64,000 nucleotides of DNA from Zygaena filipendulae (taxonomy: Eukaryota; Arthropoda; Insecta; Lepidoptera; Zygaenidae), in contig OU015649.1 of NCBI GenBank assembly GCA_907165275.2, positions 4,990,001 to 5,054,000 of the forward strand. The letters run 5' to 3'. A model generated the notes under the pieces. It made no database searches, was not told the DNA's origin, and worked only from the letters and a program-made list of their open reading frames with translations. The translations under genes were made by a program, and so were the position numbers. Of this stretch, positions 56,501-62,457 are shown one piece after another. Each line of letters opens with the position of its first letter. Position 1 is the stretch's first letter.

Positions 56501-59241
56501 CATGAATTGCACCGGGTTGTGACGTCACGCGAAATTTCAACTCAATGTATTTTTTGATTACCTACGTAAAAAAAGGAAAAAATACGTGTCCAATATTGTT
56601 TATTAATCTACACGGCGGACTAAAAAAAATTTAGTCAACCTAGTCAATTATTATTAGGCCATAAATAACTTCCTCATTTAAAATTGCACTCTGTGGCTAT
56701 TTATTACGTTATGTGGTATGTTTTCAGCGTCGTGGCCGTGAGCGTGGTCACTCACGACGATGCCGCCGTTTTTCAGTTACGACTCACGACCGCGGTGGTC
56801 GTGACTGAAAATCTGAAAATAATAATAATAAAAACTGTGAGACATGAATAGCGCAGTGCAAGTCAGAAAAAATGTACACACATCATATTTTATAGGTACA
56901 TTTTTAAACCGTAAACGCGAACTATCCATATTATCTGTGTCCATGCTATTTATTATATAAATGGGACAATATTTGTCTGTTTGTCTTTTTCACGCCTTAA
57001 CTAGGTACACAATCGATGGACGTGTATTCTGAATTCCACGGGAACTCCGAAATTAATGCGAGTGAAACCGCGAGGATCAGCTAGTTTCACCCGCATTAAT
57101 TTGGTAAATCCGCTGGGACCTCCTATTCTACATTAAATAAACCTTCCGGAAAACGGCATCATAATGTGTATTATATAGAAGAACTAAGCGGACACGGACT
57201 TAAAATAAAATCTTGTTAATAAAACACGATTTTATTGAATGAATACTATCAATAAAAACAGTCTTCCCGTGCGTATTCGGCTGGCCCCATCACTGAATAT
57301 CTTTAGGAGTAATAAGACCTAATCTCTGCTTCGTAATTTTCCCTATCTTGTGTGTGTACCTACCTATTCATTTATTGTAGCTTATTTGTGCTTATTTGTT
57401 TCTACTTATATTGTGCTTATTTGTTTCTACTTTACAGCTGCTATGTAAATTTAATTTTAATTATTAATAATTGCACCCTACTCTTTTTGTATTATTATAA
57501 ATGCCAATGGTTAACTGGTAGAAAATGCCGCAAGGCATTAAGTTCGCCATTTGTACTTGTTGTGCAATAAAGAATGAATAAATAAATAAATAAAATAAAA
57601 GTTACATTCAGAAAACGCAGTTTCAGTTATCTTTTTTAATTTTTTTCTCTGCTTCTCTTCCAGAATCCAGACCCACAATATATGTAGGTATGATTGAAAA
57701 CATGAAAACATGATTGAAAACATGTTATTAATTTTTCGACAGATACAATGTATACTGAACGCTACATGGGCTTACCCACTATAGAAGATAACCTGGCGGG
57801 TTATGAGATGGGTGACGTCACCCGCTACGTGGAGGAACTGAGGGGCCATGACTTTTACATCATGCATGGTAACGCCGACGACAATGTGCACTATCAAAAC
57901 GCCGCCAAGCTGATGCGAGCGCTGCAGGAAGCGAACGTGCCATTTGAACAGATGGTCAGTAAATTACTACAAATTAGTTAAATTATTTATTGGAATTGAT
58001 ATAGGTACGGTCAAACGTACCTTTAACATTGGTCGAAAAACCTATCCTACCTATCAGTTATTAGGTACTTAATATTCCTAGTACTAACTAGGAATATAGT
58101 CGTTAGTAGTCTAGGAAATTAGTCGAATCAAAAAGCTGTTGAAACGTTTTGATACTCTATATACTCTATAGGTAGGTATTACTATAGGTATTCTGCTACA
58201 TTCATATAGCCGTGTAAGGTGAAAAATTTATCCAATGTTCATTATTTTTCTGTTATACAGTACTTAGTTCTTGTAGTAACGCAACGGCCAAGCCACATAC
58301 ATATTTTGACTAAGGCGCAAAGTTTGTGAAGTGACACCTTGTAGAGTTAGGGCGTGTAGAGTTAAAAGCTTGGCTCTACATGAGATCTGATAACTTTTTG
58401 ACAGTGCGAGTCATAGGTGATTGGATTAATTGTTTTTCTTGCTTGGTATATTTTTCAGTTGGACGTGGATGAAGCGTGCTTTATATGTAATTTATTCTGT
58501 TAAATGCCAAAAAAGGAAAGTTGCCTGATATTATTCCACCAAATAGTGCGGGTCATAAGGTCTTGTCTTGGCAACATTATACATGAAATTTTTTTGGTGG
58601 GATTTCATTTCATTTTGTAACTCAAAATTTGCGGATGTCTTACACAAATTTCCATCACCTAGTTTAAGGGTTTGGGGGATAAAAGTTTCAATTTTTATAG
58701 TTTTTTTGTTGTTTGTGTACTAATACTAGCTTACATAACAAATTTCAGTTTTCTAGGACATTAGGAAATACCCTGAGAATTGATGATCATCAGTGAGTCG
58801 GTGACGAAATCGGGGTTTTTTAGATATCAATAAAAACTACAGTATAAGAACTATGCAAATAAAACTTTATAATATGTTTAATAAGTTCGCTATTAACAAC
58901 ATATAACTTCGAGAATTTTGTTTACCTGTCAAACCTAAGTTATAAAGGTTAAATAAAACGACAAAGCTTCGAGTAAAGGTATGTAGTGCCCCTGCCGCTT
59001 CGTTTGACTAGTCTTGGCGGGAACACTACCGTACCCTGAAAAAGAAAACCTGAAAACCCCGTAAAACAAATTTCACTCCAATAATATTCGTGATATCTCG
59101 TGCTGCTGTAGTGACTTTGAGTATCGTTAACATTTTTGTTTGTTTCAGTCTTATCCGGACGAAGCGCACAGTTTGGCGGGAGTGAACCTCCATCGTTACA
59201 ACACGATGGATCACTATTGGAACAGATGCCTTAATTTGTAG
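20548..59241 (+). CDS. DPP4: Dipeptidyl peptidase 4-like serine peptidase (S9B), 15 coding exons
   Basis: Coding exons: 20548-20556, 22193-22370, 31130-31227, 32524-32598, 33224-33276, 35920-36110, 36650-36819, 37272-37499, 38407-38639, 39281-39491, 40888-41125, 42236-42383, 43523-43683, 57743-57954, 59149-59241. They total 2,298 nt (765 residues) with consistent phases. Residues 1-21 are a signal peptide or anchor ([14 protein letters not shown]). Residues about 40-480 form the beta-propeller, with DWVYEE giving Glu201-Glu202, which grip the substrate N-terminus. The C-terminal alpha/beta hydrolase has Tyr547 (YVYSGP, oxyanion hole), Ser631 in GHSYGG (usually GWSYGG), Asp710 in [10 protein letters not shown] and His742 in DEAHSLAG, so the triad is complete. 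It should remove X-Pro or X-Ala dipeptides outside the cell; insect relatives include venom DPP4. Least certain are the 9-nt first coding exon, joined in phase to a weak acceptor, and the exon 11 start. Confidence 0.93.
20557..22192 (+). other. DPP4 intron 1
   Basis: GTGAGT donor; acceptor CGTAAG with a poor pyrimidine tract. Contains many CTAC/GTAGG microsatellite blocks (20695-21080), a micro-palindrome with flanking duplication (21353-21400), and a GC-rich block at 21760-22000 with overlapping open frames but no recognisable protein. Confidence 0.6.
21353..21400. repeat. 32-bp micro-palindrome in an 8-bp duplication
   Basis: The 12-bp arms CAAGAAGCTTAT and ATAAGCTTCTTG (21361-21392, 8-nt loop) are flanked by GTACAAAC on both sides (21353-21360 and 21393-21400). 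The structure looks like an insertion with an 8-bp target duplication. Confidence 0.75.
22601..23530. mobile_element. TA-flanked TIR element, 930 bp
   Basis: The left end AGGTACTTGATACAAATAAGGCCTA (22601-22625) is mirrored at the right, where TAGGCCTTATTTGTATCACTTACCT ends at 23530 (two mismatches). TA flanks each side (22599-22600 and 23531-23532), compatible with a Tc1/mariner-type element. AAATAAGGCCTA recurs inside near 22630 and 22983. The interior is AT-rich (22990-23070 nearly pure A/T). No transposase is visible. Confidence 0.55.
23531..24617. other. Intron 2 filler with an R1 fragment
   Basis: R1-like sequence at about 24011-24090 (TTAATTTCGGAATTTCGGGATAAAAAGTAC). Around 24100-24340 an open frame on the plus strand is interrupted and unrecognised; the surrounding text (TTTATTATTAATGCCTAACT) looks like a decayed retroelement. 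No real gene is supported. Confidence 0.4.
24626..25012. mobile_element. hAT-type MITE, 387 bp, with 8-bp target duplication
   Basis: TIRs CAAGGGCGTACCCAGG and CCTGGGTACGCCCATG (one mismatch), each followed inward by a G- or C-rich block. Flanked by perfect GGGTGAGC duplications (24618-24625, 25013-25020). 8-bp duplications are the hallmark of hAT elements. No coding sequence. Confidence 0.8.
25021..25609. other. Intron 2 DNA before the Foldback element
   Basis: A (TTA)n run at 25105-25130 follows AAATAAAGAA and looks like a retroelement tail. After it come R1-tail-like sequence (AATCGGTTCAGTAGATCC, 25153) and unrecognised AT-rich DNA. Confidence 0.4.
25619..27973 (+). repeat. Foldback left arm
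   Basis: The landmark CAGCAGATCAT recurs at 26058, 26223, 26378, 26531, 26686, 26839, 26992, 27146, 27300, 27452, 27606, 27760 and 27912: 13 landmarks, spacing 152-155 except 165 for the outermost. Units contain CACGTGGAGGCCGGAACTCC. The outer segment 25619-26057 has further AGCAGATCA motifs in both orientations. Confidence 0.9.
27974..28868 (+). repeat. Foldback centre: six tandem ~150-bp units
   Basis: ACAGCCAGAGATGGGAACTC recurs at 28021, 28170 (variant ACAGCTAAAG), 28321, 28471, 28620 and 28770, at 149-151 bp spacing. The sequence is unrelated to the arm units apart from the shared GGAACTC motif. Confidence 0.9.
28869..30607 (-). repeat. Foldback right arm
   Basis: The complementary landmark ATGATCTGCTGG recurs with T positions at 28920, 29073, 29226, 29381, 29534, 29687, 29840, 29995 and 30159: nine landmarks, spacing 153-155 except 164 for the outermost. 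It mirrors the left arm, including the longer terminal step, with four fewer units. Confidence 0.9.
30617..30790 (+). repeat. R1-related repeat abutting the Foldback element
   Basis: TTTCACCCGCTTGAG...GAATTCCCGCAGGAACG continues directly from the right duplication. Joining left flank to right flank restores the usual R1 head (ACTAG...TTTCACCCGCG), so the Foldback element inserted into an R1 head. Confidence 0.6.
30870..31070 (-). repeat. R1 copy, minus orientation
   Basis: Ends with GCGGGAATTCCGAAACTCAC and GGGTGAAACCGCGGGGCACAG, 60 bases upstream of DPP4 exon 3. Confidence 0.7.
31228..32523 (+). other. DPP4 intron 3
   Basis: Contains an R1 copy (31589-31790, head CTAGCTGCTCCCTGCGG, tail TTCGCATTTACAATATC) and a TACTACTGTACTATAAGTA-type degenerate tandem repeat at 32408-32510, just before the exon 4 acceptor. 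Otherwise AT-rich. Confidence 0.55.
32682..32890 (+). repeat. R1 copy in DPP4 intron 4
   Basis: Head TTCTCCCCACGGTTTCTCCCGCG; tail AACATTTATAATATTAGTATGG. Confidence 0.7.
33298..33485 (+). repeat. R1 copy in DPP4 intron 5
   Basis: Head CTAGCTGTTCCCCACGG; tail CACTTTCGCATTCATAATATTAG. It begins only 21 bases after DPP4 exon 5. A second, truncated head follows at 33562-33645. Confidence 0.75.
33645..34545. mobile_element. Long inverted-repeat element (DPP4 intron 5)
   Basis: Arms 34105-34290 and 34355-34541 are complementary (GTTGCCAAGACGAGACTATT versus its complement near 34492; GATCTCATGTAGAG near 34191 versus CTCTACATGAGATC near 34453). The left part 33645-34104 has no partner here, but its reverse complement occurs at 58216-59038. 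The right end is probably truncated. Confidence 0.75.
34546..35919 (+). other. Remainder of DPP4 intron 5, R1-rich
   Basis: Three R1 copies stand almost end to end: 35114-35280 (+), 35283-35600 (-) and 35618-35800 (+). 34546-35100 contains TTACAAG-rich AT sequence with no gene. Confidence 0.6.
36820..37271 (+). other. DPP4 intron 7
   Basis: AT-rich. No repeat or gene recognised. The neighbouring intron 6 (36111-36649) holds a hairpin with TATCGATA in both arms (36370-36402). Confidence 0.5.
37500..38406 (+). other. DPP4 intron 8 with two minus-strand R1 copies
   Basis: R1 copies at about 37800-37980 (ending GAAACTGCGGGGCGCAGCTAG) and 38150-38340 (GCGGGAATTCCGAAACTC). No gene. Confidence 0.6.
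39082..39235 (+). mobile_element. tRNA-derived SINE in DPP4 intron 9
   Basis: Box B GGTTCGATTCCC at 39136-39147, followed by CGGTGGAATCGGACTTTGTG, matching (inverted) the SINE body at 9300-9350. It ends about 45 bases before DPP4 exon 10. Confidence 0.65.
39788..40077. mobile_element. CRE-bearing MITE, copy 3 (intron 10)
   Basis: Termini AGAATGGGCATGTTGACTA and AGTCCACATCCCCATTCT are inverted. Inside are TTAGTCCGTCTTGTAGATTA, TAGTGACGTCACGA and AACTGACGGACTAA. A tRNA-like piece with GGGATCGAAC (near 39753) ends just to its left. Confidence 0.8.
40344..40580. mobile_element. 237-bp palindromic MITE, copy 1
   Basis: The whole element is an inverted repeat: CCGCCGCACTCAGAGTCGAC at the left; GTTGACTCTGAGTGCGGTCG at the right. 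TTA flanks both sides (40341-40343 and 40581-40583), the duplication of PIF/Harbinger elements. Confidence 0.85.
41162..41375 (-). repeat. R1 copy in DPP4 intron 11
   Basis: GTGACGTTGTACGGGGTAAT...GGAATTCCCGCGG...GACAGCTAGTA; head at the right. Confidence 0.7.
41504..41740. mobile_element. 237-bp palindromic MITE, copy 2
   Basis: Same length and structure as the 40344 copy, TTA on both sides (41501-41503, 41741-41743), 924 bp downstream in the next intron. Confidence 0.85.
41741..41830. repeat. Duplicated palindrome next to MITE copy 2
   Basis: TTAGAGTCTAAACTCTAAGA followed by TCACG occurs at 41741 and again at 41801, exactly 60 bp apart. TAGAGTCTAAACTCTA is itself a palindrome. Confidence 0.75.
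42384..43522 (+). other. DPP4 intron 12
   Basis: Contains an R1 copy (about 42955-43110) and MITE copy 4 at its 3' end. The remainder shows no gene. Confidence 0.5.
43245..43500. mobile_element. CRE-bearing MITE, copy 4, beside exon 13
   Basis: TTTTTAGTCCGTCATGTAGA...AACTGATGGACTTAATAGAA. The central CRE motifs are degraded (ACGTGATG, AACGTCATGA). It ends about 22 bases before the exon 13 acceptor, so it forms most of the 3' part of intron 12. Confidence 0.75.
44271..44361. mobile_element. Short hairpin MITE
   Basis: TGTTATCCTCGGGAGAAAG at the left matches CTTTCACCCCTAGGATAACA at the right in inverse. ACTTATTAAGTCCC and GGGACTAAATAAGT form the inner arms. About 90 bp in total. Confidence 0.7.
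44684..45230 (+). repeat. R1 copy interrupted by an insert
   Basis: R1 head at 44684-44750 (CTAGCTGTGCCCCGCGGTTT) stops after TATAAAAC and resumes at about 45089 with AAAACGTACTCTATGTCC. The intervening ~340 bp starts with the perfect palindrome at 44751 and ends in a CTATT(CTATT) tail, like a retroelement insertion flanked by AAAAC. Confidence 0.55.
44751..44819. repeat. Perfect 31-bp palindrome with 7-nt loop
   Basis: AAGCTAAGTAAATTATCATA and the following 11 bases (to 44781) are perfectly complementary to 44789-44819. No mismatch in 31 pairs. Confidence 0.95.
48862..49084. mobile_element. Inverted-repeat MITE, ~223 bp
   Basis: AGTAGATTATACACCAAGGG-ATAAAGCACTGTTTTA at the left mirrors AAACAGTTTTATCCCTGTGG-TGTATACTCTACT at the right. 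Inside are GGGCGCTACATTGAATCC and GGATTCAAGCGCCC. Flanks not resolved. Confidence 0.65.
51021..51275 (-). mobile_element. tRNA-derived SINE, twin of the 9144 copy
   Basis: Nearly identical to 9144-9400 over its whole length, including AACCTCTTGATTAGCGGG and box B at the right, (ATT)n tail at the left. The high identity suggests recent activity. Confidence 0.8.
51632..51641 (+). promoter_or_regulatory. Perfect kappa-B motif upstream of the defensin
   Basis: GGGGATTCCC fits the insect Rel/NF-kB consensus GGGRNNYYYY. It lies 1,088 bases before the defensin ATG and outside the repeats I recognise. Function is inferred only. Confidence 0.4.
52240..52515. mobile_element. CRE-bearing MITE, copy 5
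   Basis: TAAGTCCGTCTCGTAGATTAA...GCGGGACGTCACGCC...TACGACGTCAAGAGCCCCC...AAGATGGACGAAAA. It ends about 100 bases before the defensin TATA box. Confidence 0.75.
52617..52623 (+). promoter_or_regulatory. TATA box of the defensin gene
   Basis: TATAAAA, 106 bases before the ATG. A start at about 52645-52650 (AACAGTCGAAG, initiator-like) would leave an 80-base leader. Confidence 0.65.
52729..52950 (+). CDS. Heliomicin/ARD1-type antifungal defensin
   Basis: A complete intronless gene for 73 residues. Residues 1-29 are a signal peptide ([12 protein letters not shown] core, cleavage after NAVQA). The 44-residue mature peptide begins [10 protein letters not shown] and has six cysteines in the pattern C-x10-C-x3-C-x9-C-x7-C-x-C, the cysteine-stabilised alpha-beta fold of insect defensins. 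From memory, heliomicin of Heliothis has Asp17 and Gly20, and ARD1 of a nymphalid butterfly has Asn17 and Ala20. This peptide has Asn17 and Ala20, so it looks identical or nearly identical to ARD1. The expected role is secreted antifungal immunity, induced in fat body by Toll/IMD signalling. It lies within DPP4 intron 13 on the same strand, with its own TATA box and polyadenylation signal. Confidence 0.95.
   Translation: MAKTYQSMLLLVCLSFLLIVSSPQNAVQADKLIGSCVWGAVNYTSNCNAECKRRGYKGGHCGSFANVNCWCET
53165..53170 (+). terminator. Defensin polyadenylation signal
   Basis: AATAAA about 215 bases after the stop codon, followed by GTAAAGTTTTAGTGGG. A near-copy of the same AT-rich sequence with a second AATAAA follows at about 53303. 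Confidence 0.55.
53440..53600. mobile_element. 237-bp palindromic MITE, copy 3 (5'-truncated)
   Basis: Begins inside the family at AAGTTTAATAAATTAATG and keeps the right half to GAGTGCGGCCG, with TTA at 53601-53603. It separates two oppositely oriented R1 pieces. Confidence 0.8.
54955..55119. repeat. 165-bp hairpin with a TA-repeat loop
   Basis: CCGTATTTTTGAAT, CTCGAATTACTTT, GCACACGGAATCGC and AATTCACATG at the left each have their complement in order at the right. About 70 bp per arm with few mismatches. The loop is TATATATGTATATATATATAC. Confidence 0.85.
55117..56240. mobile_element. TIR element with GGGTCTTTAGTCG ends
   Basis: The left arm (55117-55280; GGGTCTTTAGTCG, CACCGCGAGCGGTTTGGACC, CGGTATGAATTGCCCA) is mirrored by the right arm ending CGACTAAAGACCC. 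Arms are about 150 bp and diverged. The interior contains a second nested inverted-repeat element at 55504-55740. The left end overlaps the 54955 hairpin by a few bases. Confidence 0.7.
55504..55740. mobile_element. Nested palindromic element with (TTAGG)2 termini
   Basis: Begins GGTTAGGTTAGGT and ends ACCTAACCTAACC; the whole is an inverted repeat (GAGC(C)AAGCGAGCGCAGCGAG against CTCGCTACGCTCGCTCGGCTC; GCAGCGGCCGGCG against CGCCGGCCGCTGC). The terminal unit matches the insect telomere repeat TTAGG. Confidence 0.75.
56505..56645. mobile_element. CRE-bearing MITE, copy 6 (half)
   Basis: GTTGTGACGTCACGCGAAAT...AATACGTGTCCAATATTG...CACGGCGGACTAAA; only one half is retained. Confidence 0.7.
57955..59148 (+). 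other. DPP4 intron 14
   Basis: GTCAGT donor, TTTCAG acceptor. Mostly occupied by the reverse copy of the long inverted-repeat element. A short hairpin (TATTCCTAGTACTAACTAGG) lies near 58072-58096. Confidence 0.55.
58216..59038. mobile_element. Second copy of the intron 5 inverted-repeat element
   Basis: The reverse complement of 33645-34300: shares AGCTTGGCTCTACATGAGAT, TCTTGGCAACATT, CATTAGGAAATACCCT and ATATCAATAAAA. It extends to GGGAACACTACCGTACCC. Only one half of the palindrome is present. Confidence 0.7.
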
Positions 59242-59354
59242 CACAATTAACTAGGTTTCTACTACATGAAAATATATAATAGAACAATTCCTCATTCCTA
59301 CTTAAAATGTCAAAACAAGTTACTTCTAGAAATGTTTAGGTGATAAGTTACATA

Positions 59355-59398
59355 AATAAAATTGATACTATTATTTGCTATCATGAATTTTAAATAAA
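59355..59398 (+). terminator. DPP4 polyadenylation signals
   Basis: AATAAA at 59355-59360 and 59393-59398, 114 and 152 bases after the stop codon. Confidence 0.6.
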
Positions 59399-59567
59399 AC
59401 TAATATTATCCAGACAATGGGTGCTTTATTTGTTATAAAATTAAAAAGTTAATAATTAAACAAATATTATGCTGTTATTAATCTGTAATATAATAGATAA
59501 GAGAACAGACATACCTAACCTAACACTAGTAAAGAATGGAATGTTGTGAAGATAAAACAAATAATGG

Positions 59568-59893
59568 GCATGTTGACTAATTTTTATTTTTTAGTCCGTC
59601 TTGTAGATTATTAAAAAATATTGGACACGTATTTTTTCTTTTATTACGTAACCAAAAAATAACGGCGATATATTGAGTTGAAATTTCGCGTGACGTCACT
59701 ATTCTGACAGTTTGTATGGCGGTTTTGCGGTTAGTGACGTCACGACCTCCTCATCCTAAACTTTAATGCCGTTTATCTCTGTATATTTTAATTTATTTAA
59801 AAAAGCAAAAAATACGTGTCTATTGTTTTTTTATTTTCTAACTGACGGACTAATTAGAATATTGATTTTCAAAAGTAGTCAACATCCCTATTA
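59568..59893. mobile_element. CRE-bearing MITE, copy 7, most complete
   Basis: Ends ATGGGCATGTTGACTA and TAGTCAACATCCCTAT. Contains TTAGTCCGTCTTGTAGATTA, two GTGACGTCAC palindromes (near 59690 and 59735) and AACTGACGGACTAATTAGAA. Confidence 0.8.
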
Positions 59894-60546
59894 CCGGAAT
59901 TGAACTAGTGAGAGCAAAGCAATGAATGGCACGACGCGACGCGCGACATAGTAAGTATATTGACAAATATAGGTACTTAATTATACACTTTTGCAGTTTT
60001 CTGAAAATTTTACAAATAGCATAGACTGTAGGTAAAATGTAGGTAACTAAAGAGATAGGAAAGCGTAAATTCTAACACAAACTCATAAACTGCCACTATA
60101 CCTACTCGCCCAAACAGTGAATAAATAAATAGGTAACTGATTTAAAAGTGTTATTGTGGCACGTTGACATCGCAAAAAAATTACATCAAGACACGTAATT
60201 ATGAATTAATTTATTTTATTAGCGTTTTTGTTGAACTAACAATTTTTGCAAACAGGAAATAAGCAATTACGAGAGTGTTGTCTACACTGTTGTATCACAC
60301 GTAGGAAATTCAGAATTTACGAGAAGTTCAGCGCTCCTCAAGATGTAACTAAAATGTACAAAAAATTACCGTTCCCCTTTGTTCTTAGGTTTTTAAACTA
60401 GTTATTTTATTTATGTTACAATGCAGGTGAAGTGAAGTTGATGGTGAAGCAGCAGGAGAACTCGTCAACAATTAACGTCCTTGCATCGGGAAAAGCAATA
60501 TTTTATAAAAGGTTATGAGCTGTTGACATTACGCTATTGTCACTTA
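59894..60546. other. Intergenic DNA
   Basis: AT-rich with GTAGGTA repeats. No gene or complete element recognised. Confidence 0.4.
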
Positions 60547-60783
60547 CTGCCGCACTCAGAGTCGACTTTAATGATTACTTAGTTAAGTATAGATTTTTAA
60601 AACAAAACTACCGCAATCAGACAAGTTTAATAAATTAATGTTAATTGGCATTTAACTAATTAAGTTACATCTCATTAAATGCTAATAAACATTAATTTAC
60701 TGAACGTCTCTGATTGCGGCAGTTTTGGTTTAAAAATCTATACTTAACTAAGTAATCATTAAAGTCGACTCTGAGTGCGGCCG
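60547..60783. mobile_element. 237-bp palindromic MITE, copy 4
   Basis: TTA flanks (60544-60546, 60784-60786). Starts CTGCCGCACTCAGAGTCGAC and ends GACTCTGAGTGCGGCCG. Exactly 237 bp, like the two other full copies. Confidence 0.85.
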
Positions 60784-60869
60784 TTAGACTAGTTATAAAC
60801 CAGTCCACTTAAAAGCGAAAAATAAACAAAATTTTCACAAAAAAATTAACCACAAAATTATAAAAAAAT

Positions 60870-61194
60870 GCCCTACACTAAAAAGTTAATAATAGCTAAA
60901 TACCGATTTAATCTTAAAGACAAAAATACACGTTACATTATTATTGGTTTGTGCTACCACTGGTCGATTTGAAGTCGGTGACAAGCCAAATAGGGAGTGG
61001 GGGGCTAGGTCAACTCCTGCCACGAGCTCGCCGTGAGCAGAACAACCAAGTGGGCAGACACAAGCGGGCTTAGCACTGAATTCAATTTCGAACCGATCAG
61101 TGGCAGCACAAACTAATAATAATATTACGTGTATTTTTGTCTTTTGGATTAAATCGGTATTTAGTTATTACCTATTAACCTTTTAGTGTAGGGC
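60870..61194. mobile_element. 325-bp inverted-repeat element
   Basis: GCCCTACACTAAAAAGTTAATA then AAATACCGATTTAATC and GACAAAAATACACGT at the left mirror ACGTGTATTTTTGTC, GATTAAATCGGTATTT and AACCTTTTAGTGTAGGGC at the right. Arms are about 105 bp around a GC-richer core. Flanking duplication unresolved. Confidence 0.75.
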
Positions 61195-61735
61195 TATTTT
61201 ATGTTTTTTGAAGTCTGTTTAATTTTTCTACGTAAGTTTTGGTCAACTGGAAGCTAGTAACAGTCGCTTAAAATACTTACCCGTTTTCTTTTGATAAATT
61301 TAAGGTTAATTTGATGGGAGGTTAAAGACATCTAAACACAATCGGTGTAGTTAGCGAAGTTCGTAAATCAAACGGGTTAGCTACTCAACCAATCAGAAAT
61401 TTTTGCATACCTACACGTTGTCAGGGGTAGGTAGGTACCTACAGAAAGGACATAGAGTATAGGTACTAACTTTTATCCTGGAATTCCCGTGGGCCACGAG
61501 AACTTGAAAACTAACGCGGGTGAAGCCGCAGGGCACAGCTAAAAGTTTTGGCAAAGAACATAAAAAAAATCTTTTAAAACCACTGATAGGTATACTGCAG
61601 GTATCTAGACACGCTTGACACGCGGCAGCGTGTCAAGCCACGTTAAAGCAAAGGAACTGGATAGCCAGCGCCGAGGGTAATATTACACGAACCACTTGGT
61701 GCCACTTTTGACCGTTCTATAACTCAAAACCTCTT
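61195..61735. other. Intergenic DNA with one R1 copy
   Basis: R1 (minus) at about 61375-61545 (GGAATTCCCGTGGG...GGGTGAAGCCGCAGGGCACAGC). TAGACACGCTTGACACG-CGGCAGCGTGTCAAGCCACG at 61607-61643 is a short hairpin. No gene. Confidence 0.5.
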
Positions 61736-62457
61736 TTTTATTTATTTATTTATTTAGGCTCACCAACAACTGCTCATACCATTACAAATTACAATGTTAT
61801 TATATTTTTAACATTAATTAAAAGAGTTAAGTACAACAGTTACTTATAGGTAAGCTCAGCATGCACTACACAATCTGTGACTAAAAAAGAATATGTAAAA
61901 AAAAAGGAAACTTAAAGAAAAATTAAATCATATAAATGTACCAAAATTTAAATTAGGTAAGTACTAAAGCTTTGACTGAGATTATCAGTCGTCGTTTATT
62001 CGATGTCAGATAAGTGGTCAAGTACGCTCCTATAAAACTTGCCAGGACCGTCAACATTAATATCGACAAATTCGCTACAGCTGTTCAAGAGCTTACATAG
62101 TCTTGGGACAGGAGAGCTTGAACCAAGAAGGTAAGGGCGTTATTCTGCTACGAAGGAACCTAGAAGGGACACGGAAATTAAACTGACTTAATAAGTTTGA
62201 GCAGTCTATCCTGTTCCTGAGAACCTTGTACAAAAACATTGCGTCGATCAGATCTCTACGCAAAGCCAAGGAATTTTAAAATATCTCAGTCTACAGTTGT
62301 AAGAGAGCAACCTCCTTAACATGCCGCTAGTAAAGGAAAGATGATAAATGAACCGTTTCTGGATACGCTCCAGACGTAGTGAGTGTGTAGCGTAATGTGG
62401 TCTCCAGACGACGCTACAATACTCCAGCACACTAAGAACCAGACTATTGTACAACAA
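61736..62457 (-). mobile_element. Decayed non-LTR retrotransposon (LINE) 3' end
   Basis: On the minus strand, from 62457, a frame reads LYNSLVLSVLEYCSVVWRPH and RLERIQKRFIYHL, the conserved segment downstream of the reverse transcriptase core in Jockey-like LINEs. Frameshifts and stops follow, and an (AAAT)n tail closes at 61736-61757. 5'-truncated and not functional. Confidence 0.75.

Larger units (their letters stand above)
43684..57742 (+). other. DPP4 intron 13, 14.1 kb
   Basis: Separates the exon with the catalytic Ser from the exon with the catalytic Asp. It holds the defensin gene (52729-52950) and many repeats listed separately. R1 copies: 46088-46228 (-), 47388-47560 (+), 47872-48028 (+), 50028-50335 (-), 50395-50550 (-), about 51770-51980 (-), 53345-53440 (+), 53602-53720 (-), 53895-54000 (+), 54563-54760 (+), 56955-57082 (-). 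In 43735-44260, 45230-46080, 46230-47380 and 49420-50000 I see no gene or recognisable element. Confidence 0.6.
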
